From Sutterella wadsworthensis 2_1_59BFAA (GTDB lineage: Bacteria; Pseudomonadota; Gammaproteobacteria; Burkholderiales; Burkholderiaceae_F): DNA of 64,000 bases. The stretch covers positions 287,407 to 351,406 of the forward strand of contig NZ_JH815515.1 of the NCBI RefSeq assembly GCF_000297775.1. The letters are read 5' to 3'. Below are positions 35,805 through 43,606 of this stretch, piece by piece. The notes under the pieces were generated by a model. It worked only from the letters and a program-made list of their open reading frames with translations, was not told the origin of the DNA and did not search any database. Each line of letters begins with the position of its first letter. Position 1 is the stretch's first letter. Position numbers and translations under genes: made by a program.

Positions 35805-35883
35805 CAGAGGCGATGCGCGCGGGCAAATCGGGAAACGCATTGTTTCGCTCCCGATGCCCGGCCGGTCAGAAGATCGAGCGGAT

Positions 35884-37050
35884 TCAGCGAACCGCGAGGC
35901 GTTCGCGGGTCTTGGCGCGAACGGCGCGGTCGAGCTCAATGATCTCGTCGACCGAACCGGGAAGCGGCGCCAAAATGCTCTCGAGCATGCCGCGCACCGT
36001 GCTGAAGATGTCGGTGAAGCCGATGCGGCCCTCGAGGAAGGCCTCGACGGCGATTTCATTGGCGGCGTTGAGGACGATGGTCGCGCCGTTGTCGGCGGCC
36101 AGCGCATCGTAGGCGGCCTGAAGAAGCGGGAAGGTCTTCGTGTCGGGCTCCTCGAAGGTCAGCCGACCGATTTCGGCAAGGCTCAGGCGCTTCGCGCAGC
36201 CGTCAAGCCTTTCGGGCCAGCCGAGGGAGTAGGCAATCGGCGTGCGCATGTCAGCCGAACCCAGCTGCGCGATGACCGCGCCGTCCTCGAACTCGACCGC
36301 CGAGTGTACGATGCTCTCGGGGTGGACCACGACCTTGATGCGCCCGGGCTCGAAGTCGAAGAGCCAGCGCGCCTCGATCACCTCAAGGCCCTTGTTCATG
36401 AGGCTCGCGGAGTCGACGCTGATCTTGCGGCCCATGGACCACTTCGGATGAGCGACGGCCTGCTCAGGCGTGATGCCCTCAAGATTCGTGCGACCGCGGA
36501 ACGGGCCGCCGGAGGCCGTAAGGACGATCCTCGCCCCCGCCCTCGCCTTTTCAGTCGCGCCCGCGAGGCACTGGAAGATCGCATTGTGCTCGCTGTCGAC
36601 GGGCAGAAGCTCGCAACCTGAATTCCTGACGGTCTCCATCAGAAGACGGCCGCCGCAGACGACGCTCTCCTTGTTGGCAAGAAGAAGGCGCTTGCCCGCG
36701 CGAGCGGCCGCAAAGGTGGGCGCAACACCCGCGGCGCCGACCACGGCCTGCACGACGACGTCCGTGTCGGGATCATCCGCGAGGCGGGAGACGGCCTCGG
36801 GGCCGCCGAGCACCTCGATGTCACCGAGGCCGACCGTGCAGAGGGCCTGTTCAAGCTCCACCACCTTCGAGGCATCCGCAATGACGGCGCGCTTCGGACG
36901 TGCAGAGAGGCAGACGTCCACCAGCGGCTCCACGCGGGAGCCGCCCGCCACGGCGTGAACGCTGAAGCGCTCGGGATAGCGCGAGACGACGTCAAGCGTC
37001 GAACGGCCGATGCTGCCCGTTGCGCCGAGAATCGTGATGGACTGTGTCAT
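35884..37050 (-). CDS. dxr: 1-deoxy-D-xylulose 5-phosphate reductoisomerase
   Basis: 388 aa, NADPH-dependent second step of the MEP isoprenoid pathway. N-terminal Rossmann motif GATGSIGRSTLDV, then LLLANKESVVCGG, the metal site PVDSEHNAIFQCL and KWSMGRKISVDSASLMNKGLE (cited in part) are all diagnostic. AAGGGG precedes the ATG. It lies between the phosphoesterase gene and the ABC pair; in most relatives it sits directly between cdsA and rseP. Confidence 0.97.
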   Translation of the reverse strand: MTQSITILGATGSIGRSTLDVVSRYPERFSVHAVAGGSRVEPLVDVCLSARPKRAVIADASKVVELEQALCTVGLGDIEVLGGPEAVSRLADDPDTDVVVQAVVGAAGVAPTFAAARAGKRLLLANKESVVCGGRLLMETVRNSGCELLPVDSEHNAIFQCLAGATEKARAGARIVLTASGGPFRGRTNLEGITPEQAVAHPKWSMGRKISVDSASLMNKGLEVIEARWLFDFEPGRIKVVVHPESIVHSAVEFEDGAVIAQLGSADMRTPIAYSLGWPERLDGCAKRLSLAEIGRLTFEEPDTKTFPLLQAAYDALAADNGATIVLNAANEIAVEAFLEGRIGFTDIFSTVRGMLESILAPLPGSVDEIIELDRAVRAKTRERLAVR

Positions 37051-37135
37051 GTTGCCCCTTGTCAGTTGTTGGTTCGATTGTTCCTGTCGGTCGGCCTGCG
37101 GTCCTTGCCGTCAGGCTTCCATTGTTCTGCGCAGT

Positions 37136-37141
37136 ATTTTA
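37136..37141 (-). promoter_or_regulatory. Possible -10 box for dxr
   Basis: TAAAAT on the minus strand, 86 bases before dxr; no convincing -35. Confidence 0.3.
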
Positions 37142-37170
37142 CCCGCGGCCGAACGCCCGGGCCTTAAGCC

Positions 37171-38313
37171 TTAGACCTTTCGGGATAGCGTGAAGACGGC
37201 GATCTCGCTTGGCACCCCGACGCGCACGGGGAATCCGTTCCAGACGCCCGAGCCCGAATGCACGTAGAGCCTCGCATGCTTAAGCGCATACCAGCCCCGC
37301 ACGAAGGCCGCGTTGAGGATCGCCACCAGCTCGGTGAGCGCAAAGAGCTGCCCGCCATGGGTGTGCCCCGAAAGCAGCAGGTCAAAACGCACAGCCTCGT
37401 CGTACTTTCGGGCGTGCTTGGGCTGATGGGAAAGAAGAATTCTCGGTCCTTTTTCGGGTGCGCCCGCAAAGGCCTTGATGGGATCGGGCAGCTCGCGTCC
37501 GAAGCGCCTTGCCCAAGGATCCGTCACGCCGCCCACGACAAGGGTGGCCCCGTTGTGCTCGACGGCCCTCCACTCGTTTCTCAGAAGCCTTATGCCGAGC
37601 GACGGAATCTTCTTCATCCAACCTTCGTAGTCAAGGTAGTGCTCGTGATTGCCCTCGACCGCGATGACGCCGTGCCGTGCACGAAGTTCCGCGAGCGGAG
37701 CAACGTCCTCGGACCTGACGTCCACCTCGCCGTCGACGAGATCGCCCGTGATGACGACGAGATCGGGCGAGAGGCTGTTGACGCTTGCCACGAGATCCTT
37801 CATGTGGGGCGCGCGCAGAAGCGCCGACGCATGCAGGTCGGAGAGTTGCACGATCCTCATGCCCTCAAGTCCCGCAGGCAGGTCCTCGATCGAAACCGTC
37901 ATCTCCTTGACGCAGGGAACCCTGAGTCCCTGCCGAAGACCGAAGGCCGAAATGCCGACGGCCGCGGCCGTCATGCCGATCGCCACGCGCCTGTCCTTCT
38001 GCACGAAGCGATGCATGCGCTCTCCCGAACGGCCGGCCAGAACGGACAGAAAGATGACGACCTCGCGAAGCAGCGTGAGGCCTGCAAGCACGGTGAGCGC
38101 GAAGACGCAGCCGTTGCCGGCGGCCAGCACCCAGGCGGGCAGCTCGGGGCTAACGAGCCCGCCGAAGAACGTGGCGGTGACGGCGGGAAAGGCGGCGATG
38201 AGAAGCGTCACAACAAAGCCCGCGACCTTCACCGCCCGCGGTGCATTCATCGGAAGCCAGAAGCGCCAGAGCACCCAGAGCGCACAGACGGCATGAAAAA
38301 TTGCAAAACGCAC
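37171..38313 (-). CDS. Membrane-anchored metallophosphoesterase (YaeI-like)
   Basis: 380 aa. The first 130 residues contain four hydrophobic segments. The catalytic domain follows with the five metallophosphoesterase motifs: QLSDLHAS, ITGDLVDG, GNHEH, LLSHQPKHA and SGHTHGGQL. It binds two metal ions; relatives include YaeI and UDP-2,3-diacylglucosamine pyrophosphatase LpxG-like proteins. Since no lpxH is seen in the window, a role in lipid A synthesis is possible but speculative. GTG is the likely start (GGA about 10 bases before). Confidence 0.85.
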   Translation of the reverse strand: MRFAIFHAVCALWVLWRFWLPMNAPRAVKVAGFVVTLLIAAFPAVTATFFGGLVSPELPAWVLAAGNGCVFALTVLAGLTLLREVVIFLSVLAGRSGERMHRFVQKDRRVAIGMTAAAVGISAFGLRQGLRVPCVKEMTVSIEDLPAGLEGMRIVQLSDLHASALLRAPHMKDLVASVNSLSPDLVVITGDLVDGEVDVRSEDVAPLAELRARHGVIAVEGNHEHYLDYEGWMKKIPSLGIRLLRNEWRAVEHNGATLVVGGVTDPWARRFGRELPDPIKAFAGAPEKGPRILLSHQPKHARKYDEAVRFDLLLSGHTHGGQLFALTELVAILNAAFVRGWYALKHARLYVHSGSGVWNGFPVRVGVPSEIAVFTLSRKV

Positions 38314-38494
38314 GGCGAACCAATCCTCTCGTCCTGTTTAGGCCTTGCGGCCGGCAAATCCTGCAGGGCGAACTGCCCATGATCCCATTCTAGACCGCTA
38401 TGTTTTCACGCGATCCTTCTCTTGCGAAGACTTGCAGCCTGACAGATGCAGTCACATTCATGGGATCCCCCCGGGCTTGAATCTCCCTGAGGAC

Positions 38495-39127
38495 CTACTC
38501 CTCGTCAATCGGATCGATGAGCGCTTCGCCCGCCGTGGCCTCCAACAGGCGCTCGACGAAGGCGTCCGCCTCGTCCGACGGGACGAGCACCTCGAAGGTT
38601 GCGTCAAAGCGGAAGTCCGACGACTGCACGCGTCCCCTCGCCTCGGCGAGAAAGTGCTGGAAGTCCGAAACCTGATGGGGTTCGATCGAAACCACGAAGC
38701 GGCGCATGTCCTCGCGAAGCGTGACGGGAAGGCCCTCAAGTCCGAGCTTGACCGAACCCTGATACGCCCTGACAAGACCGCCAGTACCGAGCAGGATGCC
38801 GCCGAAGTAGCGCGTCACGACGGCCGCCACCTCACCCACGTCACTGTGCAGGAGTGCGGTGAGCATGGGACGTCCCGCCGTGCCCTTTGGCTCTCCGTCG
38901 TCGCTCGCGCCCACCTGAGCCGTGTCGCCGGGTGCGCCTGCGTTGTAGGCCCAGCAGTTGTGAGTGGCGCCCGCGTGCTCCTCTCGGATGCGGTCGATGA
39001 AGGCCTTCGCCTCCTCGGGACTCGAAACCCTCGCCATCGTCACAATGAAGCGGGAGCGGCGCACGGTCTCTTCAGCCCGGTGAAAGGCGCCGGGCGCAAG
39101 GTCGGGGACTTTGTAGGCGTCGGTCAT
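38495..39127 (-). CDS. yigZ: YigZ/IMPACT family protein (UPF0029)
   Basis: 210 aa. The N-terminal UPF0029 domain shows SRFIVTMARV, HNCWAYN, SDDGEPKGTAGRPML and VVTRYFGGILLGTGGLVRAY, all signature strings. The C-terminal ferredoxin-like domain (about 140-205) is DUF1949. The family is linked to translation stress and nucleic-acid binding; no precise reaction is known. It lies between cdsA and the phosphoesterase, after a terminator-like hairpin. Confidence 0.9.
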   Translation of the reverse strand: MTDAYKVPDLAPGAFHRAEETVRRSRFIVTMARVSSPEEAKAFIDRIREEHAGATHNCWAYNAGAPGDTAQVGASDDGEPKGTAGRPMLTALLHSDVGEVAAVVTRYFGGILLGTGGLVRAYQGSVKLGLEGLPVTLREDMRRFVVSIEPHQVSDFQHFLAEARGRVQSSDFRFDATFEVLVPSDEADAFVERLLEATAGEALIDPIDEE

Positions 39128-39138
39128 GAATCAGGGTC

Positions 39139-39181
39139 CAAAATAAGAACGGGCGCGGGCCGAGTTGTCGGTACCGCGCCC
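39139..39181 (-). terminator. Terminator after cdsA
   Basis: Stem GGGCGCGG / CCGCGCCC on the minus strand with a 15-base loop, then a U-rich stretch (guucuuauuuu). Confidence 0.6.
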
Positions 39182-39204
39182 TCTGCATGATCCTCAGTTC
39201 AGGC

Positions 39205-40053
39205 TTAGTGAACGATCAGTTGGATCCACAGCATGATGAAGGCCGTGGCAGGCAGAACGGGGAGCGAGGCGTCCATGCGGTCGAAGAAGCCGCCGTGGCC
39301 GGGCAGCAGGTTAGAAGAGTCCTTGATTCCGACAAGGCGCTTGAGCATCGACTCCCAGAGGTCGCCGGCAATCGAGAGCGCAACGAGCATCGCGAGCACG
39401 CCGACGCCCCACAGGAAGCCCGCATTGTCGAAAAGGTAGTTCGTGAAGACGTTCTGCTGCACGCAGAAGACGTACGTGAGCGCGAAGAAGACGATCACGA
39501 TCACGTAGGCGCCGATCGCGCCCTCGAAGGTCTTCTTGGGCGAAATGGCGGGCGCCATGCGGTGCTTGCCCCAGGCGCGACCGCAGAAGTAGGCGGAGAT
39601 GTCGGCGCCCCAGACGATAAGGAGCACGGAGAGGACGAGCACCCAGTCCCCCTGTTCAAAGAGCCAGAGAAGCGACAGGTAGGCGGCGGGCACGAAGGTC
39701 ACGGCGGACCAGAGGCACTGGCGCTGCGAGACCTTGAAGCCGTTTTCACGATGGAAGAGTTCCGCAAAGAAGATCACGAACCAGGCCAGCATCACGCAGC
39801 CGTTCATGAGCATCAGGAACCAGTTCATGCGGTCAAGCGCACCCGCCCAGTAGAGCGAAAGCTGGACTACCATTTCGACGGCGGCGACGAGAAGAGCGGG
39901 ACGGGGACCGAGGCCGCCGATGCGCAGCCACTCATAGAGCGTGGCGCCGAAGGCAATGGCCATGACGCTTGCAAAGGCAAACGGACCAATGTAGATCGAG
40001 AGCGTCAGAACGGCCAGCAGCACGGCTGCGGTGATCACGCGCGTAAGCAACAT
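39205..40053 (-). CDS. cdsA: Phosphatidate cytidylyltransferase
   Basis: 282 aa, eight or so hydrophobic segments. It makes CDP-diacylglycerol, the precursor of membrane phospholipids. The CdsA signature is clear: SPKKTFEGAIGA, then SIAGDLWESMLKRLVGIKDSS (cited in part) and LPGHGGFFDRMDA. The ATG at 40053 follows GGAGG by 10 bases; an upstream open stretch of 43 codons is rejected. It is 355 bases from uppS, whereas the two usually touch. Confidence 0.95.
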   Translation of the reverse strand: MLLTRVITAAVLLAVLTLSIYIGPFAFASVMAIAFGATLYEWLRIGGLGPRPALLVAAVEMVVQLSLYWAGALDRMNWFLMLMNGCVMLAWFVIFFAELFHRENGFKVSQRQCLWSAVTFVPAAYLSLLWLFEQGDWVLVLSVLLIVWGADISAYFCGRAWGKHRMAPAISPKKTFEGAIGAYVIVIVFFALTYVFCVQQNVFTNYLFDNAGFLWGVGVLAMLVALSIAGDLWESMLKRLVGIKDSSNLLPGHGGFFDRMDASLPVLPATAFIMLWIQLIVH

Positions 40054-40141
40054 GATGAAGGAACCTCCGGCCGGTTCTCGTGACCGGCGCGTTGTATGTC
40101 TATGGGGGTGTCGCCTTTCATATAAAGGCCAGCATCCTGCC

Positions 40142-40147
40142 ATTTTA
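40142..40147 (-). promoter_or_regulatory. Possible -10 box for cdsA
   Basis: TAAAAT on the minus strand, 89 bases before cdsA; no clear -35. Confidence 0.3.
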
Positions 40148-40408
40148 GCCAATGCAGGACCTCGCGTGGCCGAATTCCTCAAAGGGGCGCGTTGAAAACA
40201 CCGTCTTGTTCAGGCCTGCGCCCGCTCCTCACTGCAGGCCTCATGTCCTGCATCCGAAACCCAGAAAGCCGAAAACGCGGCTGCATTCAGGCGAAGACGA
40301 GCACTCCCGTTCTTCCGCCTCTTCGGTTGGAGCGCACAAGAAAGTCCCGCTGAAAGGCAGGCCGTCTCTACATCCATGTTGTCGGAAAGTCGGAAAGCTC
40401 CCCTGACT
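40148..40408. other. Intergenic spacer between uppS and cdsA
   Basis: No supported gene. An 8-bp palindrome (AGGCCTGC / GCAGGCCT, about 40211-40240) encloses a C-rich 14-base loop containing GCTCCTC, but lacks a U-run. It might be another small regulatory structure or just a 5' leader of cdsA. Confidence 0.3.
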
Positions 40409-41110
40409 TCAGCCGCCGTTCCTGAGCTGTTCGCTCGTGCGACCGAAGCGGCGCTCGCGCCCCTCATACCAGCGAAGAGCCTCCTTCAAGTCGTCCTCGC
40501 CGAAGTCGGGCCAGAGCGCATCGGTGAAGTAGATTTCCGCGTAAGCACTCTGCCACAAAAGAAAGTTGGAAATCCTGCATTCGCCGCCCGTACGAATCAA
40601 AAGATCGACATCAGGCACGCTCATGAACCTTCCGATATTCTCGGGCGTCATCTCAAGCCCTGCCGCGGCGCATTCGGACGCCGCCTGACAGCAGTCCCAG
40701 CGTCCGCCGTAGTTCGCCGCAATGACGAGCTCCATCTTCGTGCCACCCGCAGTGGCAGCTTCATTTTCAGCGATGGCCTCGCGAACCGTATCGGAAAAGG
40801 CCGTCCTGTCTCCGATGACTCGAAGCCTGACGCCCGCCTCGGCGAGCGGCTCGCACCAGCGGCGGAGCGCCTGTGCGAAAAGCTTCATGAGCATCGAGAC
40901 CTCTGCGGCGGGCCTGCGCCAGTTTTCGCTCGAAAAGGCGAATACCGTCAGGCGTTCGATGCCTGCCCTGGCGGCCGCCTCCACCACGCGGTTGAGCGCC
41001 TCGACGCCCTGCCTGTGCCCCTCTGTCCTCGGACGCAGACGCGACTTGGCCCAGCGGCCGTTGCCGTCCATGATGATCGCGACGTGATGGGGAATGTGGG
41101 AGGCGGACAT
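40409..41110 (-). CDS. uppS: Undecaprenyl diphosphate synthase
   Basis: 233 aa cis-prenyltransferase that makes the C55 lipid carrier for peptidoglycan and O-antigen. Signature strings are IIMDGNGRWA (catalytic Asp), FAFSSENWRRP, and the C-terminal DVDLLIRTGGECRISNFLLWQ (cited in part) with AYAEIYFTDALWPDF. The start at 41110 gives the family-typical N-terminus; the 44-codon extension upstream is rejected, though no strong ribosome-binding site is seen. It normally follows frr directly; here about 17 kb of accessory DNA lies between. Confidence 0.96.
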   Translation of the reverse strand: MSASHIPHHVAIIMDGNGRWAKSRLRPRTEGHRQGVEALNRVVEAAARAGIERLTVFAFSSENWRRPAAEVSMLMKLFAQALRRWCEPLAEAGVRLRVIGDRTAFSDTVREAIAENEAATAGGTKMELVIAANYGGRWDCCQAASECAAAGLEMTPENIGRFMSVPDVDLLIRTGGECRISNFLLWQSAYAEIYFTDALWPDFGEDDLKEALRWYEGRERRFGRTSEQLRNGG

Positions 41111-41150
41111 GAGAAAGGAGCAGGAAAAGCGGTGTTTGTACAAGGCAGGC

Positions 41151-41156
41151 ATTTTA
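41151..41156 (-). promoter_or_regulatory. Possible -10 box for uppS
   Basis: TAAAAT on the minus strand, 41 bases before uppS; -35 not clear. Confidence 0.3.
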
Positions 41157-41278
41157 CACGCCGAGGCGCTGAGAACAGCCCCGGAACGCATCCCGTAACG
41201 TATTTGTCCGCTAGCCAAAACAAACATCCGGCAGACCCGCAAGCCTGCCGGATGCCGCTGTTCTTCCGGAGAGAGGAA

Positions 41279-41740
41279 TTACCGAGCCGCAGGAGTGCCA
41301 CCCGCCTCAGCATTCTTCTTGAGCGCCGCTGCAAACTCGACCGCATACTGCGCGACCTGCTGCAGGTTCACCTGGTTGTTTTCAACGGGAGCGTTGGCGG
41401 CAAGCTCAGGCTGACCGTTCTTGAAGCTCTGGAAGACGAAGGCCTTCACGCCGTCGCGCTTCTCGTTGAGCATGAGGCCGTAGAGCACACAATGATCACA
41501 GGCGTCGGTCTTGGCGTCTTCGGGCAGGACCTTGACTTCATAGCCCGCAGTCTTCAACCCCGCGGACACGGCCTCAAGCAGCTGCGGGGTCGGCGTGCGC
41601 GGAATTACGCAGAGCTGGTTGTCTGCGGACGCGGCAACCTCCTCGGACTGGGCGCCTCCGCCCAGAGTTGCACCGCAGCCCGTCAGGCCCAGGGCCAAAA
41701 GCGCCGCAGCGCCGGTCATGGCGATAGTCTTCTTGAACAT
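41279..41740 (-). CDS. Small lipoprotein with a Fur-like operator
   Basis: 153 aa. Signal peptide with lipobox LGLTGC (lipidated Cys near residue 22), so it is anchored to a membrane from the periplasmic side. The mature part has a CDHC pair near residue 80, is mostly mixed alpha/beta in appearance and ends in a charged Ala-rich helix. No family was recognised with confidence; it loosely recalls Sbal_3080-type lipoproteins. GGAGAG precedes the ATG at 41740. The promoter overlaps a Fur-box-like site at 41821-41835, suggesting iron control. Function unknown. Confidence 0.8.
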   Translation of the reverse strand: MFKKTIAMTGAAALLALGLTGCGATLGGGAQSEEVAASADNQLCVIPRTPTPQLLEAVSAGLKTAGYEVKVLPEDAKTDACDHCVLYGLMLNEKRDGVKAFVFQSFKNGQPELAANAPVENNQVNLQQVAQYAVEFAAALKKNAEAGGTPAAR

Positions 41741-41796
41741 TCTTTTGTCTCTCCGCAAATGGTTCAGTCAACCCTCCGACTGGAGGCCGTTCTTCA

Positions 41797-41826
41797 ATCA
41801 TACGCGAACACTTAGGCCAATGACAA
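41797..41826 (-). promoter_or_regulatory. Promoter of the lipoprotein gene
   Basis: TTGTCA (-35) and TATGAT (-10) on the minus strand with an 18-base spacer. Each matches the sigma-70 consensus at five of six positions. Confidence 0.65.
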
Positions 41827-41835
41827 TGATTCTGA
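41821..41835 (-). promoter_or_regulatory. Fur-box-like operator over the -35 of the lipoprotein promoter
   Basis: TGACAATGATTCTGA matches the 7-1-7 Fur motif TGATAATnATTATCA at 11 of the 14 specified positions (the centre base is free) and overlaps the -35 element. Confidence 0.5.
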
Positions 41836-41885
41836 TTTAGAAATCCTGCAAATCGCCGTCCACAAAACTGGGAGCATCAGGCAAC

Positions 41886-41918
41886 AAGGGGACTCCTCTT
41901 TTGCAAAGGAGTCCCCTT
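41886..41918 (-). terminator. Hairpin after the second flavin reductase
   Basis: A perfect 12-bp stem (aaggggactcct / aggagtcccctt) 73 bases past the stop; the tail is only partly U-rich (uuguug). Confidence 0.65.
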
Positions 41919-41990
41919 TACGAGAGCGGCATGCTTGCGCTCATCTCAAGAGCAACAGCCGCTGTGGCAGCTCAGTTCATCAGAAGCCGG

Positions 41991-43475
41991 TCATTTGCCG
42001 GCGGGAGTCTTGGCCGCCTTGACAAAATCGGCGACCACGATGCCGTACACCGCCGCACTCGTAAGCTGGGCGCCGCCAATGTAGTTGTCGTAGAAGAGAC
42101 CGCCCGCAGCGTTGCCAATGGCGAACAAACCATCGATAACGTGGTTTTCCGTATCGAGCACCTGCCCCTTGACGTTGATGAGCGGACCGCCGAAAGTAGC
42201 CGTCATGCCCCCCTGGAAGGGAACGATATAGAACGGTGCCTTTTCAACCGTGCGTGCCTTCGGCAGGGTGTTGACCGGCGTCAGGGTCTTGCCCTTGCCC
42301 GCAGCGATCGCCTCGTTGTAAGCCTTGACAGTGGCCTTGACGGCGTCAACGGGAAGACCTGCCTTTTCGGCCGCTTCGTCAAGCGTCTGACCGACGTACA
42401 CGGGAGCCTTGGTGCGTTTGTAGGATTCCCAGTCATTGGCAAGAATCGGCACGTCATGTCCCGTCTGGTCGACGATCATGTACGCCCAGTTGGCCTTGGT
42501 CATGGCCGCAACGTCTCGAGACATCTGCACGTAGGTCTGGCCTTCGTCCGTGAAGCGTTCGCCCTTGTCATTGACGCAGATGCCGTTATTGACAATGTTG
42601 AGCGGGTTCGCGCCGGTCGGACCGTAGATCGGACCGCAGTGGTATTGGTCAACGTTGACGATCTTCGGCATGAACGGGAGCGCAAGATTGATGTTCTCAC
42701 CTGCGATGATGCGCGAACCGCGGATCGGCATCTTGGCCCCACCCGAACCGATGTACTGCGTGACCATGGCCTGATTGGCGGAGAAGCCGCCCGTGGCCAA
42801 CACGACGCCGAACTTCGAATGAATTTCGGAGAGGCCTTCCTTCGTCTTGACGCGCACGCCGTTCACGGCGCCCGTCTTTTCATCGGAAAGCAGTGCCACG
42901 GCCTTCGTATTGAAGCGGATCTCGACACCAAGCTCCTTGGCCTTCTTCATGAGCGTCAGGGCCAGCTCGCCGCCACCCGGCTTGTGTTCGCCAACAACGA
43001 GATGTGCGCGGGAAAGCATCGGCCAGACAAGCTTGGAACCAGCCGCAAAGTTGATGCCGCAATAACCGTGAAGCCATTCAAGGGTGGCATCGGCGTTTTC
43101 GCAAACAACACGAGCGAGCTTTTCATCAGCCTTGCCCTGCGTGACCTTCATCCAGTCCTTGAGGAACTGTTCGGCGGAATCGCCCTGAACATTCTTGGCC
43201 TTCTGGAAGGAGGTGTTGACGCCAAGGAGGAAGCCCGCAGCATAAATCGTGTTGCCCGCAGGCATGGCCATCTTTTCAAGAAGAAGCGGCTTGAGGCCGT
43301 TTTCAGCCGCGCGCACGGCACAGGTGAGGCCGCCACAACCAGCGCCCAAAATGATGATGTCGTACTTGGAGGGGGCCGCAGCCTTGGCTTCAGCGGCAAC
43401 CGTGCCGAATGCAGCACCTGCACCAACCGCTCCCATGGCGGCGGTCTTGAAGAATTCACGACGAGAGGTAGTCAT
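41991..43475 (-). CDS. Tat-exported FAD-dependent fumarate-reductase-like flavoprotein
   Basis: 494 aa. A Tat signal (SRREFFKTAAMGAVGAG, cleaved near AKA) is followed by an FAD_binding_2 domain: IIILGAGCGGLTCAVRAAENG (cited in part) for FAD, GVVLATGGFSAN, and the C-terminal NVKGQVLDTENHVIDGLFAIGNAAGG region. It belongs to the flavocytochrome c / urocanate reductase superfamily but has no haem motif (no CxxCH), so it needs a separate electron donor. It probably reduces an alpha,beta-unsaturated acid in the periplasm as terminal electron acceptor. The substrate is not readable. It is downstream of a second reductase and a TtrSR-like pair and has its own promoter at 43540. Confidence 0.85.
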   Translation of the reverse strand: MTTSRREFFKTAAMGAVGAGAAFGTVAAEAKAAAPSKYDIIILGAGCGGLTCAVRAAENGLKPLLLEKMAMPAGNTIYAAGFLLGVNTSFQKAKNVQGDSAEQFLKDWMKVTQGKADEKLARVVCENADATLEWLHGYCGINFAAGSKLVWPMLSRAHLVVGEHKPGGGELALTLMKKAKELGVEIRFNTKAVALLSDEKTGAVNGVRVKTKEGLSEIHSKFGVVLATGGFSANQAMVTQYIGSGGAKMPIRGSRIIAGENINLALPFMPKIVNVDQYHCGPIYGPTGANPLNIVNNGICVNDKGERFTDEGQTYVQMSRDVAAMTKANWAYMIVDQTGHDVPILANDWESYKRTKAPVYVGQTLDEAAEKAGLPVDAVKATVKAYNEAIAAGKGKTLTPVNTLPKARTVEKAPFYIVPFQGGMTATFGGPLINVKGQVLDTENHVIDGLFAIGNAAGGLFYDNYIGGAQLTSAAVYGIVVADFVKAAKTPAGK

Positions 43476-43539
43476 TTACCTGTTCTCCATTAGTCTTTAT
43501 GGTCCCGATGCGGTTGTGCTCCCGCATCGCTTGAAATCG

Positions 43540-43568
43540 ACTATAGGCTCCTCCCGACGGAATCTAAA
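43540..43568 (-). promoter_or_regulatory. Promoter of the second flavin reductase
   Basis: TTTAGA, 17-base spacer, TATAGT on the minus strand. A 7-bp hairpin (GATGCGG / CCGCATC, 43507-43529) lies in the leader between promoter and start. Confidence 0.5.
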
Positions 43569-43606
43569 GCACATCGGGATCTTGACAAGACTGACAAAAA
43601 GTGATC

